Positions 42,624 to 51,584 of a stretch of 64,000 nt of DNA are shown here, piece after piece. Each line of letters opens with the position of its first letter. The first letter of the stretch is position 1. The translations under genes and the position numbers were made by a program. The notes beneath the pieces were generated by a model that did no database searches, had not been told where the DNA came from, and saw only the letters and a list, made by a program, of their open reading frames with translations. This DNA is from Micromonospora kangleipakensis (lineage in GTDB: Bacteria > Actinomycetota > Actinomycetes > Mycobacteriales > Micromonosporaceae): assembly GCF_004217615.1 (NCBI RefSeq), contig NZ_SHLD01000001.1, positions 3,906,001-3,970,000 of the forward strand. Direction: 5' to 3'.

Positions 42624-43916
42624 ATGGAGCGCAGAACCTTCCTCACCGGCGCCGGGGCGGTCACCGCCGGCGCCCTCGCCACGACCGTGACTGGCTCGCC
42701 CGGCAGCGCCGACCCCGGGATTCGCCGGGTCGAGACCGGCCTGGACGTGCTGGTGCACTCCGACTTCGCCGACCTGCGGGGGCAGCGGGTGGGAGTGATC
42801 TCCAACCCGACCGGTGTCGACTCCGCCTACCGGCACCTGGTCGATCTGATGCACAGCTCGGGCCAGGTGGACGTGGTCGCGGCGTTCGGTCCCGAGCACG
42901 GCTTCCGGGGTTCGGCCCAGGCGGGCGGCAGCGAGGGCACCGGCACGGACGCGCGGACCGGCATCACCGTCTATGACGCGTACGGCGCCTCGCAGGCCAA
43001 ATGGGAGGCCATGTTCACGCAGTCCGGAATGGACACGGTGGTCTTCGACATCCAGGACGTGGGGGCGCGTTTCTACACGTACATCTGGACGATGTACACC
43101 TCGATGGTCGCCGCCGCGCGGGTCGGCAAGCGGTACGTCGTGCTCGATCGGCCGAACCCGGTCGGCGGCCGGGCGTACGGCCCGATGATGACCGCCGGCT
43201 ACACCTCCGGGGTCGGGCTCAAGGAGATCGTGCAGCAGCACGGCATGACCGTCGGCGAACTGGCGCGCTTCTTCAACGCCGAATTCCTGCCGGCCGAGGC
43301 GGGCCTGCCGGTCGAGTTGGACGTGGTGCGGTGCCGGCACTGGAAGCGGGACAGGCTCGCCGCCGACACCGATCTGCCCTGGGTGATGCCCAGCCCGAAC
43401 ATGCCGACCACGGACACCGCTCTCGTCTACCCGGGCACCTGTCTCTTCGAGGGGGTCGCGTCGATCACCGAGGGGCGGGGCACCTGCCGCCCGTTCGAGC
43501 TGATCGGTGGCCTGGCGACGGACTTTGACTACCACTGGGGTGACCGGCTCAACGCCCGGAACCTGCCGGGGGTGCAGTTCCGGGAGGCGTACTTTTCGCC
43601 GACCGCGGCCGGGCAGAAGCCGGCGCTGCTCAACAAGCCCTGCGCGGGCGTCGAGGTCAAGATCGTGGACCGGGGCGCGTACGACCCGATCCGTACCGGG
43701 GTCGCGATGCTGGTGGAGGCGCGGAAGTACCCGGCGTTCGCCTGGCGGCAGGACGCGTGGGACACCCTGCGGCCGTACTGGATCGACAAGCTCACCGGCT
43801 CGCCCCGCCTCCGCACGATGATCGACGCGGGCGCCGACGTGGCCGACGTGGTCGGCGCCTGGGCCGACGAGCTGGCCACGTTCGACCGGCAGCGGCAGCC
43901 CTACCTGCTCTACTGA
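42624..43916 (+). CDS. DUF1343/NamZ-like exo-beta-N-acetylmuramidase, exported
   Basis: 430-aa secreted enzyme. N-terminal twin-arginine-type signal MERRTFLTGAGAVTAGALATT, cleavage likely before ADPGIRRVE. The mature protein is a DUF1343 (NamZ, GH171) domain: RVGVISNPTGVDSAYRHLVD, GPEHGFRGSAQAGG, VFDIQDVGARFYTYIWTM, DRPNPVGG, SPNMPTTDTALVYPGTCLFEG. NamZ removes N-acetylmuramic acid from peptidoglycan fragments, so the role is likely cell-wall recycling; not shown here. Export by the TatABC system encoded upstream is plausible. Confidence 0.93.
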   Translation: MERRTFLTGAGAVTAGALATTVTGSPGSADPGIRRVETGLDVLVHSDFADLRGQRVGVISNPTGVDSAYRHLVDLMHSSGQVDVVAAFGPEHGFRGSAQAGGSEGTGTDARTGITVYDAYGASQAKWEAMFTQSGMDTVVFDIQDVGARFYTYIWTMYTSMVAAARVGKRYVVLDRPNPVGGRAYGPMMTAGYTSGVGLKEIVQQHGMTVGELARFFNAEFLPAEAGLPVELDVVRCRHWKRDRLAADTDLPWVMPSPNMPTTDTALVYPGTCLFEGVASITEGRGTCRPFELIGGLATDFDYHWGDRLNARNLPGVQFREAYFSPTAAGQKPALLNKPCAGVEVKIVDRGAYDPIRTGVAMLVEARKYPAFAWRQDAWDTLRPYWIDKLTGSPRLRTMIDAGADVADVVGAWADELATFDRQRQPYLLY

Positions 43917-43922
43917 CCGCCA

Positions 43923-43958
43923 CGGCCGGGCGGTGCGACGGAAGGCCCCGCCCGGCCG
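43923..43958. terminator. Bidirectional hairpin between NamZ-like and GGDEF genes
   Basis: CGGCCGGGCGG, 14-nt loop, CCGCCCGGCCG: perfect 11-bp stem between stops at 43916 (+) and 43989 (-). Confidence 0.7.
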
Positions 43959-43988
43959 CGGCGCCGATCCTCGTACGGGTTCGCGGGA

Positions 43989-45056
43989 CTACCCGGGCGA
44001 CCACCCCGGCCGTTGACCGGCCGCCCGCACGCCGAGCGCGTCCGAGCGGCTGGACAGCAGGCCGTGGCGGTCTTCCCGGGGCGGGGCGCCGGCCGGCCGG
44101 TGCTCCTGTTTCATGCGATAGAGGCGCTGGTCGGCCACCTGCATCAGGGCATCGAGCGTGTCGCCGTCCTGCGGAGCGGTGGCCGAGCCGATGCTGGCGC
44201 GGGCATGCGGGCGCACCGCCGCGTCGATCCGGGTCAGCACCGTCCGCGCCGTGACGTCGTCCGCGTCGACCAGCACGACGACGAACTCGTCACCGCCGAT
44301 ACGGGCGATGGCGTCCCCGGCGCGCAGCACTTCACGGGTCGCCGCCACCGTCCGCTGTAGCAGCCGGTCGCCGGCGGCATGGCCGAGGCGGTCGTTGACC
44401 AGCTTGAAGTCGTCGAGATCCAGACAGAGCAGGGACGGGCCGGGGCGACAGCCGTTCCGGAACAGGTGCCTGGTGAACTCGGCCAGGCCGCGCCGGTTGA
44501 GGGCGCCGGTGAGCGGGTCGAGCTCTGCGAGCGAACGGAGCTGGGATCGCTGCCGCGCCAGTATCCGCGCCTGCGCGGAGCACACCGAGATCAGCACCAC
44601 CATGGCCGCGACGTAGATGAAGACGTGACCGGGGGGCACCGGTCGTCCGGTGGCGGCCACGGCGAGGTAGGACCCGACGGTGAGCGTCGCCAGCCCCATC
44701 ATCAGCCGCAGGTGTGGGGTGTGGCTGGCAACGAACACGGCCGTGGTCACGAAACCCACGGCGGCCGGTGAGGCGGCGCCGCCGTCCCAGTACGCGCCGA
44801 GCGCCGCCACGGCGAGCGTGATCAGCAGGATCGTGAACGAGACGCGGTACCCCGAGGTCTTCGTGGTCACTGTCCTCGCGGCCCACAGGCCCACGATTCC
44901 GGACGCCATTCCGAAGCCGTAGGCCGCCAGCATGAGGGACCGGTGTGGCTGGTGCCACGTCATGAGGCAGTAGCTGACCGCGATCCCGTGCGAGACGACG
45001 TGCAGCGCTGCGCTGAGCAGCATCCTTCGCCGGCGCTCGGTCACCCGGTTGTCCAC
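43989..45056 (-). CDS. Membrane-bound diguanylate cyclase (GGDEF)
   Basis: About 355 aa. Six membrane helices (residues ~10-190) then a GGDEF domain: DPLTGALNRRGLAEF, DLDDFKLVNDRLGHAAGDRLL, active-site IGGDEF and, five residues upstream, RAGD as an intact inhibitory I-site. It should make c-di-GMP with product inhibition. Start uncertain: GTG 45056 is chosen as it leads directly into the helices; longer GTG/ATG starts to 45185 and a shorter GTG at 45044 are possible. No EAL domain. Confidence 0.9.
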   Translation of the reverse strand: MDNRVTERRRRMLLSAALHVVSHGIAVSYCLMTWHQPHRSLMLAAYGFGMASGIVGLWAARTVTTKTSGYRVSFTILLITLAVAALGAYWDGGAASPAAVGFVTTAVFVASHTPHLRLMMGLATLTVGSYLAVAATGRPVPPGHVFIYVAAMVVLISVCSAQARILARQRSQLRSLAELDPLTGALNRRGLAEFTRHLFRNGCRPGPSLLCLDLDDFKLVNDRLGHAAGDRLLQRTVAATREVLRAGDAIARIGGDEFVVVLVDADDVTARTVLTRIDAAVRPHARASIGSATAPQDGDTLDALMQVADQRLYRMKQEHRPAGAPPREDRHGLLSSRSDALGVRAAGQRPGWSPG

Positions 45057-45380
45057 CGCACCCACGGCAACCTGACGATGGCTCCCGATGACGTGACAAT
45101 GGAATCGATCGAAGTGACCGTGACCGTGGTACGTGTCGAGGCCGCTTCGACGCATCCCACCATTCCGACATTGAACGATGTGCATCAGGTCACGTCAACA
45201 CCTCGGCGGCGGTGCGTTTGCGCTGCGTACGCCCACCATGGCTCACGGCGACGTCGTGCGTCTCGCCGTAGCGGTACGCAACCGGCGAGCTACTTACCGC
45301 GGAGTCGGCGGCGGAAGCTGCGGTGTCCCGCTACCCGAGAGCTCGGCATGGACGCCCCCGTGGGAGCGGGTGCGCGCGGG
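45057..45380. other. Gene-free region between the GGDEF gene and the ABC operon
   Basis: Contains the upstream region of the GGDEF gene with several CACGT/ACGTG-like words (45090-45200); no frame with coding bias. The exact left edge depends on the GGDEF start. Confidence 0.5.
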
Positions 45381-46193
45381 TCAGAGGCGACCACCGGCGG
45401 CGGTGTCGGAGACGCGCTGGGCGAGGTAGATGGGCACGATCGAGAGCACGATCAGCACCGCCGCGACGACGTTGATGACCGGCGCCTGGTTGGGTCGGAA
45501 GAGGTTGTTGAAGATCCAGATGGGCAGGGTCTGGACGCCCGGCCCGGCCGTGAAGGTCGTCACGATGATCTCGTCGAAGGAGAGCGCGAAGGCCAGCAGC
45601 CCGCCGGCGAACAGCGCCGAGCGCAGCAGCGGGAACGTCACGTAGCGGAACGTCTGGAAGGTGTCCGCGCCGAGGTCCGCGCTCGCCTCCTCCAGGTTGC
45701 CCCCGAGCCGGCGCAGCCGGGCCAGCACGTTGTTGTAGACCACCACGACGCAGAACGTCGCGTGCCCGACGATCACCGAGAACAGCCCCTTGCCGACCCC
45801 GAGCGGCTCGATCAGCGAGCGGAAGGCGGTGTCCAGCGCGATCCCCGTGACGATGCCGGGCAGCGCGATCGGCAGCACCACGAGCAGCGACACGGCGTCG
45901 CGTCCGAAGAACCGGTAGCGCTGCACCGCGAACGCGACCAGCGTGCCGAGCAGCAGCGCGACGGCCGTCGCGCCGAGGCCCGCCTTCGTCGAGGTCCACA
46001 ACGCCTCGCGGGCCCCCGCGTTCTCCCACGCCCGCAGCCACCAGTCGGTGGTCCAGCGCGGCGGCGGCCAGGCGAAGGTGCGATCGGCGTTGAACGAATT
46101 GATCAGCACGATGGCCAGCGGCACGTAGACGAAGGCCAGGCCCACCGCCATGGCTCCGCGCAGCAGCCAGCGCGCTCCGCGTGACAGCGTCAC
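45381..46193 (-). CDS. potC: Polyamine-type ABC transporter permease (PotC-like)
   Basis: 270-aa inner-membrane permease, six helices, with the EAA loop ASADLGADTFQTFRYVTFPLL that contacts the ATPase. Sequence resembles PotC/YdcV (VYVPLAIVLINSFNADRTFAWPP). GTG overlaps the PotB-like stop by 4 nt. Last gene of the operon. Confidence 0.9.
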   Translation of the reverse strand: MTLSRGARWLLRGAMAVGLAFVYVPLAIVLINSFNADRTFAWPPPRWTTDWWLRAWENAGAREALWTSTKAGLGATAVALLLGTLVAFAVQRYRFFGRDAVSLLVVLPIALPGIVTGIALDTAFRSLIEPLGVGKGLFSVIVGHATFCVVVVYNNVLARLRRLGGNLEEASADLGADTFQTFRYVTFPLLRSALFAGGLLAFALSFDEIIVTTFTAGPGVQTLPIWIFNNLFRPNQAPVINVVAAVLIVLSIVPIYLAQRVSDTAAGGRL

Positions 46194-47110
46194 AGCTCCT
46201 CCAACGCGCCGGACCGGCGCACCGCGACCAGATAGCCGACCATGATGAGTACGGGGATCGTGGCGAGCGCCGCCGAGAACGGCAGGTTGTTGGCCGCGCC
46301 GATGTTGGCGTACACCAGATTGCCGATGAGCTGCGTCTTGCCGCCCACGATCTGCACGGTGATGTAGTCGCCGAGGGACAGGGAGAACGTGAAGATCGAG
46401 CCGGCGATCACCGACGGCACGATCATCGGCAGCACCACCGAGCGGACGGTGCGCCCGCCCCGGGCACCGAGGTCCGCCGACGCCTCCAGCAGCGAATCCG
46501 GCAGCCGCTCCAGCCCGGCGTAGATGGGCAGGATCATGTACGGCAGCCACAGGTAGCTCAGCACGAGAACGGTCGCGACCAGCCCGTACCCGGGGCCGTT
46601 GCCGGCACCCCCGAAGAGCCAGTCCACCGGGCCGCCGTTGGCGAGCATCACCCGCCAGGCGTACGCCTTGACCAGGTAGCTCGCCCACAGTGGGGTGAGG
46701 ATCGCGATGACCAGCAACCGGCGGCTGCGCGGGGAGGCGACCTTCGCCATGAAGAACGCCATCGGCAGCGCGATGAGCACGTCGATGACGGTGACCGCGG
46801 CGGCGACGCCGAGGCTGCGCAGGGTGACGGTGCGGTAGACCGCTTCGGTCAGGATGGTGCGGAAGTTCGCGAACGTCGGCTCGCGCACCAGGTCGCCGGT
46901 GAAGCTGTTGACCGTCCACAACGCGGAGACGAAGAGCACCGCCAGCGAGCCGAGGTACGCCACGAGCAGCCAGAGCAGTGGCGCCGAGAGCAGCCCGGCG
47001 AGGCGTGCGCCGCGGTGTCGGTGCAGCCAGGAGGAGAGCCGGCGGACCGGCCCGCGGGCGGGGATGCTGTCCTCGCCCGCCGGCCGGTCCAGGGTGGAGA
47101 GAGCGGTCAC
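46190..47110 (-). CDS. potB: Polyamine-type ABC transporter permease (PotB-like)
   Basis: 306-aa permease with a ~35-residue cytoplasmic N-terminus and six helices; EAA loop ASADLGARGGRTVRSVVLPM. Partner of the PotC-like permease. GTG 47110 lies 5 nt after the stop of the binding-protein gene. Confidence 0.9.
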   Translation of the reverse strand: MTALSTLDRPAGEDSIPARGPVRRLSSWLHRHRGARLAGLLSAPLLWLLVAYLGSLAVLFVSALWTVNSFTGDLVREPTFANFRTILTEAVYRTVTLRSLGVAAAVTVIDVLIALPMAFFMAKVASPRSRRLLVIAILTPLWASYLVKAYAWRVMLANGGPVDWLFGGAGNGPGYGLVATVLVLSYLWLPYMILPIYAGLERLPDSLLEASADLGARGGRTVRSVVLPMIVPSVIAGSIFTFSLSLGDYITVQIVGGKTQLIGNLVYANIGAANNLPFSAALATIPVLIMVGYLVAVRRSGALEEL

Positions 47111-47115
47111 CTGTC

Positions 47116-48315
47116 TCAGCCCTTGATCGTGGTCCAGGCCTGGGTCCAGGCCGCGTAGTCCTTGCACTTGACGTCGGTGCGGCCGTCGAGGCACTGCTCC
47201 ACGGGGGTGCTCCAGAACCAGACCTTGTCGAAGTACGCCTCGTCGGCGGCGTGGAACGTGGTGCAGTGGTTCTTGTCGGCCGTCTGGTCGCAGGCGAGCT
47301 TGTTCGCCGGGGCCTCGCCGAACCACTCCGCCACCGCGGCGTTCGCCGCCGGGGCGATGATGTGGTTCATCCAGAGGTAGCCGCAGTTCGGGTGCTTGGC
47401 CTTGGCGGAGACCATCCAGGTGTCGGACCAGCCGGTCGCGCCCTCCTCGGGCAGGACCGCCTCGACGGGGGCGCCGTCGGCCTTGGCCAGGTTGACGATG
47501 ACCTGCCACGCGGTGCCGACGACCGAGTTGCCGGACTTGAAGGCCTGCACCTCCTTGGTGTAGTCCGACCAGTACTCACCGATCAGCTCGTTCTGCTTCT
47601 TGAGCAGGTCCACGGCGGCGGCGAACTGCTTGTCGTCCAGCGCGTACGGGTTCTTGATGCCCAGCTCCGGCTGGTGCTTCATCAGGTAGAGCGCCGCGTC
47701 GGCGATGTAGATCGGCGAGTCGTACGCCGTCACCTTGCCCTGGTACGGCGAGTTCGCGTCGAACACCGCGCTCCAGGACGTCGGCGCCGGGGTGACCTTG
47801 TCGGTGCGGTACATCAGCACGTTCGCGCCGCGGCCGTGCGGGATGCCGTACGCCACCCCGTCGACCGAGTTCCACTGCTTGAGCTTCAGGCCGTCGAAGA
47901 CGTCCTTGTAGTTGGCGATCAGGTCGGTGTTGACCGGGGCGACCTCACCGCCGTAGATCAGGCGCAGCGAGGCGTCGCCGGAGGCCGAGACGACGTCGTA
48001 GTCGCCGGTCTTCATCAGCGTCACCATCTCGTCGGAGGTGCCGGCGACCTTCACGTTGACCTTGCAGCCGGTCTCCTTCTCGAAGCCGGTGACCCAGTCG
48101 ACCTTCGGGTCCGTGGAGCCGTTCTCGACGTACCCGGCCCAGGCGACGATGTTGACCTGGCCCTCCCCGGCGCCGAGCGACGCCAGTTTGTCGATCTTGG
48201 GCGGTTTGATGCCGCCGGGGCCGGAGCCGCCGGTGGCGCCGCCGCCGTCGCCGCATCCGGCCAGCGCGAGCAGGCCGGCCGCGGCGAGCGCGGTGAAGAC
48301 TCGGGTGGTGCGCAT
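47116..48315 (-). CDS. potD: Polyamine-type ABC substrate-binding lipoprotein (PotD-like)
   Basis: 399-aa lipoprotein: signal MRTTRVFTALAAAGLLALAGC with lipobox LAGC (Cys21), then a class II periplasmic-binding fold (VNIVAWAGYVENGSTDPKVD, VVSASGDASLRLIYGGEVAP, YGIPHGRGANVLMY, WMNHIIAPAANAAVAEWFGE). Sequence suits spermidine/putrescine-type ligands; specificity is inferred. The order A-D-B-C on one strand gives a complete importer. Confidence 0.92.
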   Translation of the reverse strand: MRTTRVFTALAAAGLLALAGCGDGGGATGGSGPGGIKPPKIDKLASLGAGEGQVNIVAWAGYVENGSTDPKVDWVTGFEKETGCKVNVKVAGTSDEMVTLMKTGDYDVVSASGDASLRLIYGGEVAPVNTDLIANYKDVFDGLKLKQWNSVDGVAYGIPHGRGANVLMYRTDKVTPAPTSWSAVFDANSPYQGKVTAYDSPIYIADAALYLMKHQPELGIKNPYALDDKQFAAAVDLLKKQNELIGEYWSDYTKEVQAFKSGNSVVGTAWQVIVNLAKADGAPVEAVLPEEGATGWSDTWMVSAKAKHPNCGYLWMNHIIAPAANAAVAEWFGEAPANKLACDQTADKNHCTTFHAADEAYFDKVWFWSTPVEQCLDGRTDVKCKDYAAWTQAWTTIKG

Positions 48316-48355
48316 CTACGCTCTCCTTCTGGTTGCCGACGGGGGTCGGGTGGTG

Positions 48356-49387
48356 TCAACGGGAGTTCGCGGGAACCGCGACGACGTGCTCGGCCCGCCA
48401 GGTCAGCCGGATCGGTTTGCCGCGCAGCGCCGCCACGTCGGCGGGGGAGGTCTGCTGGTTCTGCTGCATCGCGACCACGCGCGCCCCGGCGTCGAGGTCG
48501 ACCACGAAGCGGGTCGCCGCTCCGGCGTAGATCACCTCGACGACCTGGCCCGCCGCGCTGATCTCCTCGGCGGACGCGGGCGCGCCGCCGAGGCGGATCT
48601 TCTCCGGACGCACGGAGAACACGCCGTCGCGGCCGAGCACGGCGCGGGCGGTTCCACCCTCGAACAGGTTGGAGGTGCCCACGAAGCCGGCGACGAACGG
48701 GGTGCCCGGGCGCTCGTACACCTCGGCCGGCGTGTCGACCTGCTCGATCCGGCCCTGGTTGAACACCGCCACCCGGTCGCTCATCGTCAGCGCCTCCTGC
48801 TGGTCGTGCGTGACGAAGACGAAGGTGATGCCGACCTCACGCTGGATGGCCTTCAACTCGACCTGCATCTCCTCGCGCAGCTTCAGGTCCAGCGCGCCGA
48901 ACGGTTCGTCGAGCAGCAGCACGGCCGGACGGTTGACCAGGGCGCGGGCCAGCGCCACGCGCTGGCGCTGGCCGCCGGAGAGCGCGTTGGGCCGGCGCTC
49001 GCCGTACCCGTCGAGGCGGACCGTCCGCAGCGCCGCCGCCGCGCGCTCCCGGCGCTCGGCGCGTGCCACCTTGCGCACCCGCAGGCCGTACTCGACGTTC
49101 TGCTGGACGGTCATGTGCGGGAAGAGGGCGTAGTCCTGGAAGACGGTGTTGACGTCCCGGTCGAACGGGGCGAGCCGGGTGACGTCGCGACCGGCGAGCG
49201 TGACGGTGCCGGCGGTCGGCAGCTCGAATCCGGCGATCATCCGCAGCACGGTCGTCTTGCCCGAACCGGACGGCCCGAGCATGGAGAAGAACTCGCCGTC
49301 GGCGATGTCCAGGTCAATGCCGGCGACGGCCTCCACGGCATCGAACGACTTGCGCAGACCGGTCAGGCGGATCGCGGGTTCCGACAC
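48356..49387 (-). CDS. potA: Polyamine-type ABC transporter ATPase (PotA-like)
   Basis: 343-aa ATPase. Walker A GPSGSGKTT, Q-loop FQDYALFPHMTV, signature LSGGQRQRVALARAL, Walker B LLLDEPFGALD, H-loop VTHDQ, then a C-terminal TOBE domain (FVGTSNLFEGGTARAV). GTG 49387 has GGAG 9 nt upstream; a TTG 15 nt earlier is possible. First gene of the operon. Confidence 0.94.
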   Translation of the reverse strand: MSEPAIRLTGLRKSFDAVEAVAGIDLDIADGEFFSMLGPSGSGKTTVLRMIAGFELPTAGTVTLAGRDVTRLAPFDRDVNTVFQDYALFPHMTVQQNVEYGLRVRKVARAERRERAAAALRTVRLDGYGERRPNALSGGQRQRVALARALVNRPAVLLLDEPFGALDLKLREEMQVELKAIQREVGITFVFVTHDQQEALTMSDRVAVFNQGRIEQVDTPAEVYERPGTPFVAGFVGTSNLFEGGTARAVLGRDGVFSVRPEKIRLGGAPASAEEISAAGQVVEVIYAGAATRFVVDLDAGARVVAMQQNQQTSPADVAALRGKPIRLTWRAEHVVAVPANSR

Positions 49388-49460
49388 GGCGACAGGCTCC
49401 AACTCTTCTACGGATCATGGTGACCCGAGCGGCCAGTGGCTACGAATTCTTCCGTCGGAG

Positions 49461-49489
49461 GATAGAACTGCAACGGATACCGTAGTCAA
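49461..49489 (-). promoter_or_regulatory. Promoter of the polyamine ABC operon
   Basis: On the minus strand TTGACT (49484-49489), 17-nt spacer, TCTATC (49461-49466), in an AT-rich stretch. Confidence 0.45.
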
Positions 49490-49646
49490 TAGTTGTTGCC
49501 GGATCGTTGGCATGCCGACCGAAGAGGACCCGCACCTCGACAGCTTTTGCCGTTCACCGCCGCCTGAGCCGTCGGCCGGGCCATGATGGCCGCGAGGCCG
49601 CCCCGGTAGGCCTCCGGATCGGCTGTGGCCAGGACGGGGAGTGGAC

Positions 49647-51479
49647 GTGCGCGATATGGCGGTCGAACCTGAGGCCATCGACACCGACGTGGCCGGACTG
49701 GGCGACAAGGTGTGGGACAACGCCCGGGAAGATCCCGATGCGGTGCAGTTCCTGCGTCCGGATCCGGTTCCCCGGTCGTGGCCCGCGCAGCGGTCCGCGC
49801 GCGGCGGTGCGCTGCCGGTGACCTGTCTGCAGTTCCGCGACGACGTGCTCACCCTTGCGCGCGGCTTCGTCGCCGCCGGCGTGAGTCACGGCGACCGGGT
49901 GGGACTGATGAGCCGCACCCGCTACGAGTGGACCCTCGTCGACTACGCCCTGTTGTCGATCGGCGCGGTCACCGTCCCGATCTACGACACCTCGAGCGCG
50001 GAGCAGCTCCAATGGATCCTGGCTGATTCGGGTGCGGTGGGGTGTGTGGTGGAGACCGCCGGACACGCCGCGACGCTCGCCGGTCTGCGCGATGACCTGC
50101 CGGCGCTGGGCCGGGTGTGGCAGATCGACGGCGGTGACCTGATCGCCCTGGCGGGGGACGGCCGCGTGATCGACGACGCGCAGGTCGACGTCCGCCGGCG
50201 GGCGGTGTCGGGCGGGGATGTGGCGACCATCGTGTACACCAGCGGCACCACCGGGCGGCCGAAGGGCTGCGTGCTGACGCACCGCAACATCCAATGCGAC
50301 GTCAGCGCCGCGACGGGCGTGTTGCCTGAACTGTTGCACCCAGGTGCGTCGACCGTGTTGTTCCTGCCGCTGGCGCACGCGTTCGCGCGGCTGATCCAGG
50401 TCGGCATGGTGCACACCCGCGCGACGATGGTGCACAGCGCCGAAATGGCCGGTGTGCTGGAGCAGCTACGCAGGTTCCGCCCGACGTTCATCCTGGCCGT
50501 GCCGCGGGTGTTCGAGAAGATGCACACCAGAGCGCGGCAGCGAGCTGACGACGCGCACCGAGGATGGCTGTTCAGCCTCGCGGACCAGGTGGCGGTGCGC
50601 TACAGCCGCGCCATGGACACCCGCCGAGGTCCGGGAGTTCTGCTACGACTGGCGCACGCGCTGTGCGACGTTGTCGCGTACCGGAAACTGCGCGACGCCC
50701 TCGGCGGACGGTGCCGGATGGCGATCGTCGGCGGGGCGCCGCTGGGGGAGCGGCTGGGGCACTTCTTCCGCGGCGCCGGCCTGACGGCGCTGGAAGGGTA
50801 CGGGCTGACCGAGACCTCGCCGGCCTTGACGGCGAACCTGCCCTCGGCGATGCGGATCGGCACCGTTGGACGTCCGCTGCCCGGCGTGCAGATCCGCATC
50901 GCCGACGACGGGGAGGTCCTCGCGTACGGCCCGGTGGTGTCCCCTGGCTACTGGAACAACCCCGAGGCCACGCAGGCGGCGTACACAGGTGACGGGTGGC
51001 TGCGCACCGGGGACCTGGGCAGTCTCGATGACGACGGGTATCTGCGCATCACCGGCCGGAAGAAAGAGATCATCGTGACGGCGGCGGGCACGAACCTCGT
51101 CCCGGCGCCGATCGAGGAGACGATCCGGGCGCATCCCCTCGTAAGCCAGTGCATGCTCGTCGGCGACGCCCGCCCCTATGTCACCGCGCTGGTCACCATC
51201 GACGAACACGTGTGGCCGCACTGGCGGGCCGCGCGGAAGCTGCCCGAGAAGTCCGTCGCTGAGCTGCGCGACAGTCCCGAGCTGCGCAGCGAGATCCAGA
51301 CCGCCGTCGACCGAGCCAACGAGACGGTGTCCAAGGCGGAACAGATCAAGACCTTCCGCATCCTGCCGCGGGACTTCACCGAAGCCGACGGCGAGCTCAC
51401 CCCCACCCTGAAGATCAAACGGGAGGCGGTGCGGGAACGCTACGCCGACGATATCGACGCTCTCTACCGCGGCCACTGA
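49647..51479 (+). CDS. Long-chain fatty-acid-CoA ligase (AMP-binding)
   Basis: 610-aa ANL-superfamily enzyme that adenylates a fatty acid and makes the CoA thioester. P-loop-like motif YTSGTTGRPKGCVLTH, GYGLTETSP, WLRTGDLGSLDDDGYLRITGRKKE and the C-terminal Lys region LTPTLKIKREAV. Resembles FadD15-type bacterial ligases. Start: GTG 49647 with GGGGAG 5 nt upstream; GTG 49641 overlaps that ribosome site. Confidence 0.93.
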   Translation: MRDMAVEPEAIDTDVAGLGDKVWDNAREDPDAVQFLRPDPVPRSWPAQRSARGGALPVTCLQFRDDVLTLARGFVAAGVSHGDRVGLMSRTRYEWTLVDYALLSIGAVTVPIYDTSSAEQLQWILADSGAVGCVVETAGHAATLAGLRDDLPALGRVWQIDGGDLIALAGDGRVIDDAQVDVRRRAVSGGDVATIVYTSGTTGRPKGCVLTHRNIQCDVSAATGVLPELLHPGASTVLFLPLAHAFARLIQVGMVHTRATMVHSAEMAGVLEQLRRFRPTFILAVPRVFEKMHTRARQRADDAHRGWLFSLADQVAVRYSRAMDTRRGPGVLLRLAHALCDVVAYRKLRDALGGRCRMAIVGGAPLGERLGHFFRGAGLTALEGYGLTETSPALTANLPSAMRIGTVGRPLPGVQIRIADDGEVLAYGPVVSPGYWNNPEATQAAYTGDGWLRTGDLGSLDDDGYLRITGRKKEIIVTAAGTNLVPAPIEETIRAHPLVSQCMLVGDARPYVTALVTIDEHVWPHWRAARKLPEKSVAELRDSPELRSEIQTAVDRANETVSKAEQIKTFRILPRDFTEADGELTPTLKIKREAVRERYADDIDALYRGH

Positions 51480-51572
51480 CCGACCTGCCCTGGAGACATC
51501 TCTCGGACATCGGCCCGAAGCGGCGATGACAGGAGAATGCCGGTTGTCGCGTCAGGCCGGCGCGGAACTGGA

Positions 51573-51578
51573 TACGGT
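51573..51578 (+). promoter_or_regulatory. -10 hexamer of the LLM oxidoreductase
   Basis: TACGGT followed by 6 nt and GTG 51585; excludes an upstream in-frame ATG at 51537. Confidence 0.5.
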
Positions 51579-51584
51579 GCCGGC

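Noticed and set aside
45178..45429. 83-codon frame upstream of the ABC operon end
   Set aside because: It overlaps the 3' end of the permease on the other strand and shows no coding bias or family.
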